Positions 34,294 through 45,800 of a stretch of DNA of 64,000 nucleotides are shown piece after piece. The stretch is from the NCBI GenBank assembly GCA_949317995.1, contig OX439046.1, positions 38,600,002-38,664,001 on the forward strand, read 5' to 3'. Each line of letters begins with the position of its first letter. Position 1 is the stretch's first letter. The notes beneath the pieces were generated by a model, which ran no database searches, had not been told where the DNA came from, and worked only from the letters and a program-made list of their open reading frames with translations. The position numbers and the translations under genes are program-made. This stretch comes from Acholoe squamosa. Its lineage: Eukaryota; Annelida; Polychaeta; Phyllodocida; Polynoidae.

Positions 34294-34987
34294 ATGACAC
34301 CATCTATTTGTAGAGTGAGTGATTGCCACTTAGAATTAACCAATCTCCCAGGAGGAGTTGCTCTCACACAACAAACAGTCTTTTATTTCTTATAGTTGGA
34401 GAAATTTACCGCTAATTACCCCACCTGTCATACAACAGTAACACACCTTCCAGTGTCACCAACAAGACCACCTACTTAAAACTATTTTGACTGGCCCACA
34501 GCAAAAATAGCACAAAATATATCCAGATATATTTTTATTCTAATAATGATTTAATTTTAGACTCATCCCACCATGAGCCAGAAATTAAATTAATTATTGA
34601 TTTTTATTATCCCCAAGATCACATCATCTTGACTTTAATATCAATCATTCCCTTTGTCCAGTACTGAGGGTACCGCCAAAATTATTTCAAACATTTTAGA
34701 CCTGTCTAGAATGCATGAATAATTTTTATTTCAAAGCAGTCTGAGGATCCCCTAAGGTGAAACCGCCCAGTTCCTCTAATTAATCCCCAGGGATACAGGA
34801 ACCAATCAGAGGAGCCGGTACTTGCTACCATAGCAACCAGTCCTCCATTTACACGTCATAGCAACACAACCGTGCTGTGATTGGTCAACAGTGGTCACAT
34901 GACAGGCACTATAAAAGGGCACCTTTCCAAAAAAAGGTGCCATTCCAGCGGTAACTGCGAATCTATTCACACCTACCCCGTATCAGC
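34294..34987 (+). other. Penelope-like element 3' region with a TATA box and hairpin near its end
   Basis: Non-coding, about 700 bases. TATAAAAG at 34910-34917 is followed at once by a perfect 9-base hairpin (GGCACCTTT...AAAGGTGCC, 34918-34941) about 45 bases before the element ends. CCAAT-type ATTGG and ACCAATC boxes lie upstream (about 34790 and 34880). A promoter at the 3' end fits the pseudo-LTR or tandem arrangement known for Penelope-like elements. Confidence 0.6.
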
Positions 34988-35004
34988 TTGAAAACTTGAT
35001 AATT

Positions 35005-35398
35005 TAATACTTAGATGAGTACTGTCCTTGGTCTGAAATTGAGATTGTGGACAGAAGAAATAAATGAATGACACATGACATCTTGTCAATGATAAATGAA
35101 CACGAGGACAATGTGGAAATGTTTTCGAAAATTAAGGATGATTATTATCTCAATAAAGCCAGGCAGCTACGTTGTAGAATTAATAAGGCTATCAGGTACT
35201 CAAAGGCCAACCAGGTCAAGTCTGCACTGGAGGAGGCTAAGTCTGACCCAAAGCGATTCTGGAGAGTTTTAAATGGAGTTTTGAAACCAGAGGTGAAAAT
35301 TGCCCCTCCAGAATTGATAGGTGATGATGGTTTTATCAAGTCAGAGCACGAATCTGTAAATTATTTAAATGATTATTTCTCAAATATTGGTGCTAAAC
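35005..35398 (+). pseudogene. LINE-b endonuclease-RT junction fragment
   Basis: Encodes LDEYCPWSEIEIVDR, then a stop where LINE-a has tryptophan, then MTHDILSMINEHED... through SKANQVKSALEEAKSDPKRFW and FSNIGAKL. It joins in frame with 55902 across the LARD. This is the region that LINE-a has partly lost. Confidence 0.85.
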
Positions 35399-35988
35399 TG
35401 TCAATAGATCGTTAAATGACTATTAGTGAGGGAAGACAGAAGCTCAGAGGTCTTCAGTTGATCCAGGTTTATTCCAGTTTGGTACAGAGTGATCATAAGA
35501 TGGTACAGCATGATCACTCACCAAGCTTATCCAGCCAAGCCTATGTATGCCTTAGTATAGGGTGATGCAGCCTCTAGGTCTGTGAGCAAAATAAGATGCT
35601 GAGGCTTGATCCTGGCTAGGTTATATAGTCAGGAGCAAGCCCAGATGACGTCGTGTCTATTTCTGTACTTTCTATTTTTAGTATAGGGAGCGACTCAAAT
35701 ATGCTGAGTCGGTGGTTCTGCTCAGTCCCAATCTGTGGTAGGAGGGGTGAGCTGCTCCTATTGGCTAGGTGAATCTAAATATAGTTGAGTTCCCCAGTGG
35801 GGGATCCACAGGAGGGAGCCTGGGGATTTCCCACTGGAGGAGGGCAGGTGTGAACTCTTCACCCTGCCAAGCTAAAAATAGGTTGACCTTGGTTTGAACT
35901 AGGCTTGTAGGCAGAGCTCTGGATAAGCCTAGTGGTGAAAGGTAAATATATATCGAATAATTGTTATACCCAGAATCGTCCATTGACA
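35399..35988 (-). repeat. LARD 3' LTR
   Basis: 590 bases; differs from 55308-55897 at one site I could find (near 35921). The adjoining tract (35989-36010; GAGTGGGAGTGTGGGGATA in sense) is the likely polypurine tract. Confidence 0.9.
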
Positions 35989-37008
35989 TATCCCCACACT
36001 CCCACTCATCTCCGCTATGAGTGCAGGGAAAATATAGGTTTACAAGAGTAAGGATTCTGGATTTACCAACCTCATATTTACAGAAGGAAATATCTGTGTA
36101 ATCTTGATCGGTATGAAGGCAATTGCCACAGGGTTTTTAATTGTTCGAAGTCCTTAAAGGTTTGTTTGTAGTGTAGGATAAGGTTATCAGTAAATTGAGG
36201 GTAAAGTCAAAAGGAGCCTTTAAGGAATATGATTTTGATTAAGGGTTTGAATTATACCTTTCACTGATTCGTATCTAAAGTATTTGCAAGGTAGCTTGGA
36301 TTGGGTCTGATCAAGGAGACACACTGAATGCTGAATGATGCTTAAACATGCAAATTATATATTGACTAAATTGACTAAAACCCATAAATACAAGACATTG
36401 TGGGCTTGAAAAGGTATGAAATTTAAGAATCAGCCTAGGAGCTGGGCTTTAAGGCTGTCTTTATGATTGATTTTTCCGGAGTCCTTTCATAAAGGGGGCT
36501 CACGAAAAATGTACAAGTACAAGATAGTGACTTATACACTCCCAACCCTAGCTCAGGGTGTACTCAAAACATTTCTATTAAGTGTTTTGACCTGAGCAAG
36601 GCCTGAGAAGTTTCTCTTATAATGATGGAAGTGAGTGAGGATATCCCCACACAAGCACTCAGCTCCGTATGAGTGACAGGTGCATGCAAATCCTGTTGGG
36701 AGAGGGAGTGTTTGATGCTAGACTTCCAATATTCCATATATCCCCGTCCAACAACTGTGCGCTTTTAAACCAATATAAATTTGGTTTCTCATTAATGTAA
36801 GTATTATCAGAAGTTTGGTTCATTTTTGAGATATCACTATGGATGGAGGCATGGGGCCAAAGGGGGAAATCGTTGGGGAGGGGGTTCTTGGTACAGATGA
36901 GGTGTGCATCAGTAAATGCTGGGCTCTGGTGACATGTGAGCATACTTGCTTTTTTAATTTATATCACTCAGACTGATTGTTGCTTGTTTGGTTGTTCAAT
37001 ACTGCCAT

Positions 37009-37250
37009 TTTAGAAAAAGGTGAACTAGCTGCAATGTGCATCAAGGTCCCCTTCATCCAGGAAATATGTGCAGTGTGTCTGATGTTTATATTGGCACAGT
37101 ATTGGCCTTGTTGCCATTTGGTATACTACCATTTAGAAAAAGGTGAACTGACTGCAATTTGCATCCAGGTCCCCTTCCTTCAGGGAGTATGTGCAGTGTG
37201 CCTGATGTGTGATTTTGTGTCGACAGAGTATTGGCTTGTTGCCATTACAT
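37009..37250. repeat. Tandem duplication of ~120 bases in the LARD
   Basis: 37009-37126 and 37130-37250 share TTTAGAAAAAGGTGAACT, AGGTCCCCTTC, ATGTGCAGTGTG, CTGATG and TATTGGC...TTGTTGCCATT in the same order, with scattered differences. Confidence 0.8.
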
Positions 37251-38305
37251 GCTTTAGTCACTGAGCAAAATTTATCAAGCACAGCCCTCTGTCTGTTGGG
37301 GGGGGGGTGAAGGGGGCTCATGAACGACTTAATTGATATGGCTTTTCATTGATAGTGATTTTGCACATTATGCTATTGTTTCAAGGGTTGTGAAGGTATG
37401 TTTGATTGTATGAATCTTTGAATTAGGAAAGTTCGAGTTAGAGCGCTTTGTGGTTGAACATGGCTATGGGAATGAAAAACATGTACTTTGGGTGTGATGA
37501 CTGAGATATTTGCCCTGCTTCAACGGAGTTAAATACATTCTCATCCAAAAACTTTGCATCCTCATGTACCAATGACTGGTGATATGGCTCAACTTCGAAA
37601 GGGTTTTCATATACAATGTGGTATACCAAAAAGGGTTCTAACAGTACATTGAGATTGATAAGATAAGATAAATAAAGCAAAGTATAATGGAGTGAATGCA
37701 AGAGAGCACTAATGCACATGATTTTCTTTTTGGCATAATGATAAACATATAGATAAGTTTGGTACCCACAAGGCCATTCAAGTATGTAGATCTATACACA
37801 TGCCAAACTACACATGCATGTGCAATGCATATGCGCTTCTGCATGTGCACACAACACACATTGATGTTATTGCTATATGGAACTGACTATTCAACTCCTA
37901 CACTGCACAGATATAGCACTAAAATACTAAATGTATGAAGTGCAGGGGTTAAAAGGGTCAAGGTCAAAAGGTATTGTGCAAGTTTGATGTTGATATCAAG
38001 CACTCTGATGTACAGAAATGATTTGATCAACTGCTGAGGGGGAAAAACTCCTCACATCAATTGATCAAAGTTCAAGTATCTAATTTCTAAACCAAACTAA
38101 ATATATTTTTGGAGTGTCTTCCTTAAGGCAGGCAAACCAAAAATAGCACAGCAAACAGAGTAAAACTGAAAATATGCATGCATTTTCTATCTAAGTTGAA
38201 TAATCCCTTGTTACAGATATATGACAAACATGTTGCTTATAAAGGGCTTAGGGTTTAGAGACATCCTGTTTAATGTATCAGGTGTGCCTGTACAACAAAA
38301 ATTAG

Positions 38306-38425
38306 ACTTCTGGCGGGTTGCGGTCAACTGGTTTCTGCAGCTCCATTCGGCGACAGGGTTTGTGGTGGCAAGCCACGTTGCTGTTGTGATGTGCCCTGAT
38401 GAAGATGGGAAGATGGAGCCCTTAG
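38306..38425 (-). repeat. Shared 3' UTR block, LARD copy
   Basis: About 120 bases align closely, without large gaps, with 42569-42690 in the E4 3' UTR: CTGGTTTCTGCAGCTCCA, GTGGTGGCAA.CCACGTTGCT, GATGTGCCCTGATGAAGATG. A weaker copy is at 11349-11443 in E2. All three have the same orientation relative to their element. In element sense a small hairpin GTGG-CTTG-CCAC lies in the middle. Confidence 0.8.
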
Positions 38426-38780
38426 ACGTAGTTGAATGGGAGTCAGGTGTCGCGATCTCCTTCATGTCTGCTTCTTAGAGTAAGGACTGTCTCTACAATC
38501 GCTTAATTTTGATGATGGTGGATACATTGGGAAAAAGGCACATTAGAGAGTCTGTGGATTAGCAAGCATTATCAGAGGCAGTACAGGAAGTCACAAAATG
38601 TAGACACAATCAAAACCTTGGGTCACATGTTTGGTTACATAGAATTTATCACTCAGGATGATCTCAGCACATCAACTCAATTTTGGCAGAGATCTCTCTA
38701 GTACTCCGTAAAAAGGGGTGTTGAATTTTTATGTTGAGGTAGCGGTTGGGTAAATCGGTGGTTAGGATGGGGTGGTTGAT

Positions 38781-38855
38781 CTATCCCCACACAAAGATGG
38801 GAAGATACCATCCCCACACAAGGATGGGAGGATGCCATCCCCACACGAAGGTGGA
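38781..38855. repeat. Short tandem repeat, ~27-base unit, CCATCCCCACACAAGGATGG type
   Basis: Three imperfect units built on ATCCCCACACAAGGATGGGA. The same CCCCACAC core abuts the LARD 3' LTR as part of its purine tract (on the other strand) and recurs at 36646, 38983 and 39101. Confidence 0.75.
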
Positions 38856-39467
38856 GGTATTTCAAAATTAATTTGTCCACTGAATGTTGCCTAAAAAAAA
38901 AAAAAAGGGGAATGTATTAATGATGTCAAATTTTCTTAGTTGGGGGGGGGGAGGGCTGTAGGGAGAAGATACAATTATGTTCATCCCCAAACAAGCTTGG
39001 AAATATTTGTAGGTGAAGAAAGGGATGTTGATGGGGGGGAAGGGGGGGAAGGAATAAAAAAAAGGGGTGAGAAAAAAAAGGATATGATCATAGAACTGTC
39101 CATCCCCACACAAGCCTTGAGCTATTTCAGGATACACAAAAGATAATATATGGAAGAGGAGGGGGATTGGAGATTTGTATGGTGTGTCTGAATTTTAATA
39201 GTTACTTAAGATGACATGCTGGCGCTCAGAGTGGAAAAAGAGGTTGGGGTTTTAGAGAGAAAAAAAAAAAAAAAAAATAAATAAATGAATAAATAAATAA
39301 TAATAAAGAGAATAAATAAAAAGGTTTTAGCTTATGTTAGCTATAATAGATCAGCACTAGGGCTTTTAGGGGGGAGATAGAGACTAATATATGTATGGTT
39401 CACGGGTGGATTCCAAAATACCTCGTGATGAAATTAGGATGACAATGCTCTGGATTGCCAGTTTTCG

Positions 39468-39630
39468 GCCTGTCTTAGGCGGGTCATTCTCTGCCGGACT
39501 TAGGAGTCGGTTTTGGAGCGCTCATTTGTACAGTTCTCAGCCTGACTTAGGAGGTTCAATACTCAGCAGGTCTTAGGAGCTTCATTCTCTGCCGGTCTTA
39601 GGAGTCAGTTTAGGAGCACTAATTAGTGCT
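39468..39630. repeat. Imperfect short repeats in the LARD
   Basis: Repeated CTTAGGAG(T/C), TCATTCTCTGCCGG and GTTTTGGAGC/GTTTAGGAGC phrases form about three diverged units. Confidence 0.7.
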
Positions 39631-41715
39631 TTACAATTTGTAAATCATCAGTTGCTAATTGGTAATCAAATATTGGTGTTCCATGATATTGAGTCTATCT
39701 CTTGATAAACCAATCCGAAGGGGTACAGGGGCAGACAGGTTGGACTAGCTGTGGGTTGTGAAGTGAACAGTCGAACTTTTTACGGGTATTCTAGTACTCA
39801 CATTGCCATTGGTTAATGGAGGTACCTGGGTATCATGACATCAGGTTATGCCATTGACGATATAAGAACGACTGATAGTCTAGTACTAAAGATGGGCACA
39901 TAGGACAGGCCTACCTGGGCTTATTGCATGCTGTAGACGCCATGTGGCTCCTAATCCAGGCACTTGCTCACTGGTTGCGGTGATGTGGTTGGAATTTGAG
40001 AATATTTGTGAAAAAGGCTAAGATGGGGGTGGGCTAAGGCTTATAAACCTGTCCGTGAGGGTGGCTATTTCTCACTTCTTGATCTCCCTATGTTGGTATG
40101 TCTTGCCCTAAAAAGGCTGAGCCTAATTCTATTGGATGGATGCAGTTTGGGCACATATTCCCTTATGCAAATTCTGGAACCTATGCCCCGGTAATAAAGT
40201 TTATAATTCGGATCCTAGGGTCAGGTTTGAGATAAGGTGGAAGTGGGGAGGGTCAGTGTATGTGTCTAAACATTGCTGACCATGAATTCATGTGTGTTTG
40301 AGAAACATCATGCATGGGGGTACTGAGCTGCTCTTAATTGACAGCTCATAAATATGGTGTTCTACCTGCATCACCGTCCTCGTGCTAAACAGAGGTACAA
40401 ACATGGATTGGGCATGGGGGAATACAGACTCCTACAATAGGCGTGTCGACTGGCAATATGCCATACTGGTAAATAGGAGCCCTGAAAAGCTATCTAGCCT
40501 GTGTATGCATGCTTGAAAAGCATGTACCAGAGGATACACTGCCGCAATTTATGTGGCTACCCAACCATAACTGGAACAAGACAGTCCGCATATACGCTTT
40601 CAGTAATGGTTATCATTTTGTTAAGTTTTGTGTTTTGGAGGACAAAAGAGGAAAAAGGGAGATACAGATGGTGTGAGGGTTTTGATCTAAGAGTAATTTA
40701 CAGGATTTAGACCTTAGGGGGTCTAACATAAATTATTCCTGAAGGGGTGGGGAGAGGCCAGCTAGTGTCAGGGGAATTAAATTTTTGTATTGATGCTTGC
40801 AAAAGGATCTAAAGTTCTGGTGACTTTCAATTGATTTGTTTAGAAGATTTGAAGCCAGGAGGCAAACTATAAGAAAAATGGGTAAATGACCGAAAATGGG
40901 GTTGGGTAAAATGGTGGTTAGCTTTGATGTAATTGTATAGTCTGTTGGTAAGGTGATTTGGTTAAATGATTTTGAAAGGTATGCATTGTTGGTATAGGAT
41001 GCAGTATGCAAAACAATCATGCTTTGATAAATATAACCAATGTAAATAGTACATTTGGTAAAATATTACTATAAACGATTTTATCAGTATGGATAAAAAT
41101 ACCTTGCCAAGGTAGTATTTAGTGTGTGACATGGGGGGGAGGGGTAAACTAACATTATTTTTGACTACATAGGTGTAAAAGCCTGAAGTTTTGAAGGTAT
41201 ATCTGCTATGGATTGGGAAGGGGATATTATTATAAATATGTGAAGTGTTCTTGGCTGTGTGTGAGAGTTTTATGATGGACAAATCAATGAGGTGGGGCTT
41301 GTGTGGTATGTTACTAGGCTGCAGTAATGGTGTAGCACTAAGTACAGTAAGGGATGGATGAAGTTTAGTGGGGTGAGAGTTGGGGGGAGGGGGGTGAGTA
41401 AGGATATGTGTGAGGCCTGGTGGTCAGCTGTATTGGAAACAGCTGGTAGGGTGGGTCTATGGGGGGGGGGGAGGGTAGAGGGAGGGGTAAGTGTTAGCTT
41501 TCAGTGATGACCTGACAGGGTGACTGTAGACTATACACTATTTGATGGTGTGATCAGCTGATCAGCTGGGTGTAGTGTTGGTCTAAACTTGTGAAGGTTC
41601 ATGTTTGGATGTTTGAATACAAATGGGTTCAAAGATTTCTTTGATAGCATATGAGTTGCTGTGAAAGAAAGGGTTCAACCTAAAGTATACTACAAAAAGA
41701 ATGAGTCTAAAAGTG

Positions 41716-42079
41716 TGTAATGGTTCGTATTGACTTATATGTTGGGTGGCTCTTTGGCTCGCTTACCACTAGATGTACCAACACAACACGAGTAGTTCGG
41801 GTTGGGCAAAGCCCCAGAAACCCCTACCTCTCGGGTAGGACTTTATTAGATCTCTTTGATAACAAAGTACTAGCGTCTGGACTGGACCATGTCCAGTCCC
41901 CTTCTGCCGCTCGTCCGGCTCCTTAGTAGGAGCTGGACGCGAGGCATGGTGCTGCCCCCTCTTGTACCAACGAGGTATCGCAAAGCGACACCTAGCTAGC
42001 ATAGAAGGAACAAGCACCACACGAACACGTCTCTCGGATGAACGGCACTAATATATATACAATGATGCCGGCCCCTACA
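41716..42079 (-). repeat. E4 3' LTR
   Basis: 364 bases; in element sense TGTAGGGG...CGAACCATTACA. It is preceded in sense by the polypurine tract AGTGGGGGTGG (42080-42090). Confidence 0.93.
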
Positions 42080-42838
42080 CCACCCCCACTAGACTTTACC
42101 TAGGGTTGGGTGTAATTAATAAGTAACTATTGTTGACTTTATACAGTGGTGTTATAAATAAATAGGTAAGTCTATATATACACAGTTCGTATTAAATATA
42201 GAACATTTAAGGGGCATTATAAGTTATATGTACATAATAAGGCATCATCGTATATAACCCGAAGTGTTTATAAATAATAACAAAAATAGGAAGTGGCCCC
42301 TTATGGACCATCGACCTATGGTGGTAATGTTACAAGTGTGTTATTATTAAACATGAGACGCGACGAAGAATATTGGATGTGTAGTAAGGTGATATTAATA
42401 AATTTTTACAATGTTTTTACCGACCCGAGGTGGGGTAAATAACCCGAGAAAAAATTTTGAGTACTTTTACTTACAAGAATATAATATACGATATAAAAAT
42501 AGATTTATACAAAATATGAAATATAGGTGTCCTACCAGGGTAGCAGGATCACCCTTACAATATACCGGACTTCCGGCGAACCTGGAACGACTGGTTTCTG
42601 CAGCTCCACCCGGCGACATGTGTGTGGTGGCAAACCACGTTGCTGTTATGATGTGCCCTGATGAAGATGGGAAGATGGAGACCCGGTTAGATGTTGTAGT
42701 CCTTTGGGTGTTCGGGTTAGCGTCCATCCTCGCTGCAGGTTACGTTCCAGGTATCAGGAGTCCAGCGTAAGGAACAGTGCCTCTGGCATACTAAATGCAT
42801 TTACCCTCGGGTACAAGGAGACACCAACAGATGGACAC
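42080..42838 (-). other. E4 3' UTR
   Basis: Non-coding, AT-rich near the LTR. The part close to ORF3 (42569-42690) is the block shared with the LARD and E2. Small frames on either strand are not convincing. Confidence 0.7.
42569..42690 (-). repeat. Shared 3' UTR block, E4 copy
   Basis: Aligns with 38306-38425 in the LARD over its full length and more weakly with 11349-11443 in E2. In element sense it contains GTGGTTTGCCACCAC, a short hairpin. It begins about 150 bases after the ORF3 stop. Confidence 0.8.
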
Positions 42839-45800
42839 TCAAAGATCTTCAGGATCTGTGTCCATCTTCTCAGCCGGCTCCACTGAGGCAGATGGAGCCG
42901 AGCTGCTACAGCTGCTCGTAGAGAGCACCGCTGAAGCCTCGCTGGGAGTCTCGCTCCCCAAGCTCAAGGCCCTCATCACTGCGGACGGACTGTCCATTGC
43001 CTCGGATGCTGGTGCAGCAACCGTGGCAGTTGGGACAGCCCGGGTGTTCCAAGTGGGGGGCGGGAGCAGGAGAGCTGCCGGAACTGGCGGAGCAGCCGGG
43101 ACCGGTGGAGTGGCCAGAACCGGTGGAGTAGCCGGGGCTGGCGGGGCATTCGGGGGTATATCTGGTACGAAGATAAGAGACGACGGTAAGCCGTCCCACT
43201 CCTCCAGATGTTTCCCGAATGCCAGGAAAAACTTGAGGTCAGCCTCCTTAAATCGATGGATATATCTGGAGTTTTCAGCTTCGTGAAACTCTTTAAGCTT
43301 TTCGGCTTCCTTCTGCTTCCGCCGGCAGGACTCGAGGGCTTCCTCGACCTTCTTCCTTTCCAGCTCCCTTATTTTCTCTTCCTCCCGCCTCTGGATCTCG
43401 TAGACCAGATTGACGGTGGCTTCAGTCATCACACGCCAGTAGTCAACAGACTGCTGGCGGTGCAATGCCTGCCATTCTGCCATCAGGTCATTCTGGATCT
43501 GAACCGTTCGGACATCGCGGTGGTCGACGAACGTATTCGGATCCTGAAGACCTGACAGGGTACCGGAGATCAGTTCCATTAGGGGTACCCGAGGGCCCGT
43601 CGGTGGAACTATCACTGGTGGTGGCGCTGGGGCCTCCACTGAGACAGGCGGGGTGCCTGTTGGAGGAGCAGACGGGCCCTCCACCGTGATGCCTCCTCGG
43701 CCTCGGCCACCACCCGGGGAGCCTCGGGTGGACTCCAGCCCACCGCGGCCTCTACCACGGGTTTTGGCCCGGCCCAAGGAGGTAAGGACCTGCGACTCGG
43801 GTCCAGCCGGTCCCATTGAAGGGAACTTCGCCGCGTACTCGCTGTACGTGGGGCGCTTGCCGGAGGATCCCTCTCCAGCCCACCAAGTGGAATACCCGGA
43901 TGGGGGAGCGAAGAGTTCGCCCCCATCATCCAGGCCGCCAGAGGCTTCGCCCGGGCGTTGTTCCGTGGGTGCAGGTGTGGAGGTGGCTGGAGTCGCCGGT
44001 GCGGTCGCCTGGCTACCCGACCTGCGGGCCTGGTTGCCAGGCATATCTAGAGCCGAGACTTGTTGTCCCGACTCGCGACGATCAGCTGGGTTGGCTGGTC
44101 TGGGCTGGTCCTTGCCACCCGAAGGGCTCACGGACCGGTCTGCTCGAGTCCTCTTGGAAGCAGTAGTCGTGACTGTGCCTCCGTTTGGACCTTTAGAGCG
44201 GGCTTTGGCCTTCTCTCGCTTGTCGTCTCCTCGCCACTTTTTCACCTTCAGGTGCACCTCACTGGGCATCCCGAATTTCGTGGACGAGGAGTTCGTCTGG
44301 AAATACGTCAGCAAGTTGCCGCTCTTCCACGAGCAGAATCCGGTCTCGAATGCCTGCTCTTTCACTTCTTTAATGCTCAGCGCGGACCAATTAGCAAGGA
44401 GCTCGCTGAAGCACTTGATGGCTCGTTTCCTGGTCTTCTCCAGGCCGATGCCATGGGCCTTCTGCAAGTGCAGAGCCATGTCTCGGCGCCGGTGAGTGCT
44501 GAACGAGCCATCACAATGTTTACTCGGGCGGTCCCCGAGCACACACATCATGACAGGCTTGTGATGCATATGGTACTCGACGATGTGCCGAGCGAAGCGG
44601 GGCTTCGTCTCGAACACCTTCTCACCCGTGAGAGCCAGCTGGCAAGACTCGAACGGGCACCTTCGGCGGTTGCCGGTTGGTCCCCATTGGGTCATTGCCC
44701 ACTGGACTTTCGTCCGGGCCTCGTAGCTATAGACTGAGCCTAATTTGGACTTGAGCTGGTCAATCCAAATCAGGTAGAACTTGCCTACTGGCGTATCCGA
44801 GGGGCCGGACTTCATCCACTCCTCGTCATCGCTGTCACCGTCCTTATTGACGGCGCTCGGACACATGTAGTGGACTGTGTCATAAGCACAGTCCGCGAAG
44901 CAGCGGGGAGTCCGTTCCTTGAACCCCTCGGCTGCATTCTTCCACATCCACTTCTGATTGTCGTCCTTGGGAACATCCGTGGTCATTTCTTCCCACGTTG
45001 TCACGGACTCCAAATCAGATTTGGCAGACTCGGGCAGCTCTGGATCGCTTTCGCTTTCCTCACTGTCCGTGTATATGTTAGCTCCCCTACGGCTGGCTCG
45101 GCTGGAGGTGGTAGTACCAGTCGAAGCCTTGGTAGGGGACTTCGCCTTTGCACCCGACGTGCTGGCTGCAGAAGATGCAGTAACCGAGGTGGCTACCGTG
45201 GTGGTTGTAGTAGTGGGAGCGGGCGTCTTCGGTTTGCCCTTACCCCTCGGCTTGGTGGGGGGCGTGGGCTCTGCCGGAGACGCTTTCGCTCCATTCTTTT
45301 TCTTCCGGCGCACAACCTTAGTTGGTTGGGCCGGAACTTCAGGACTGGAATCCGACTCGCGTCGGCTCCTGTCCACTGTCCGAGGGCTCCTCCTTCCGCT
45401 GACCGGGGAGTCAGAGTCGGAAGAGATCTCAGATTTTTGTTGGGCCTGCTGCTTGCGATGGGCCCGGCGAGCCGCGGTGAGCTCCTTCTGCTGCTTGGCA
45501 AGCTCGGCTCGCTTTGCCTCTACAGCAGCCTGCTGGCGCGAGATGTCCTCTTCCGAGATCTCGCCAGGTGCCTCCGGGATGTCGGCAGCTGGGTCGGTCT
45601 CGGTTGTGGACCTCTCGACGGCGATGCGGACATCCTCAGCCTCCAGATCGCTCTCAGTGAGAGGACCCTTGGGCGCAGGTTTACGGGTCAATCGCTTGAC
45701 CCGGTCGGTTTCCACCGACGACAAGGTAACTGTGGAGTCTGTATCCATGTCGGATTCGGACTCCCTTAACTCCGCGGCCTTCTGGATGATGCCCGCAGAG

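Larger units (their letters stand above)
21664..34987 (+). mobile_element. Penelope-like element with GIY-YIG endonuclease, inserted in LINE-b and split by E3
   Basis: The element is bounded by a 17-base direct repeat of LINE-b sequence, TTGAAAACTTGATAATT, at 21647-21663 and 34988-35004. Without E3 it is about 4.0 kb, a normal size. It encodes a K/G/P-rich N-terminal frame, a Penelope-type reverse transcriptase and a C-terminal GIY-YIG nuclease, then a 700-base 3' UTR. Gypsy E3 sits inside the RT just after motif B. I see no matching direct repeat at the 5' end, so the pseudo-LTR is absent or lost there. There are a few frame breaks, so this copy is inactive. Confidence 0.85.
35989..41715 (-). 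other. LARD interior, larger part, no gene
   Basis: About 5.7 kb with no reading frame I would defend. It holds a tandem duplication (37009-37250), the block shared with gypsy 3' UTRs (38306-38425), clusters of CCCCACAC motifs (36641 to 39115), a short imperfect repeat cluster (39468-39630), A-runs (near 38894 and 39261) and G-runs of 8-11 bases on the plus strand (near 37303, 38942, 39034, 41461). Confidence 0.7.

Noticed and set aside
34725-34775. Hammerhead ribozyme in the Penelope 3' region (CTGAGGA followed by GAAAC)
   Set aside because: The core words are present, and hammerheads are known in Penelope-like elements, but stem I does not pair and stem II opens with a mismatch.
38221-38478. 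A host exon (frame with VVASHVAVVMCPDEDGKM)
   Set aside because: The same nucleotides recur in the 3' UTRs of E4 and E2 and are not kept in one frame there; a shared non-coding block is the simpler reading.
38781-38855. CRISPR-like or regulatory operator repeats
   Set aside because: Three imperfect tandem units inside a non-coding LTR element; a simple tandem repeat.
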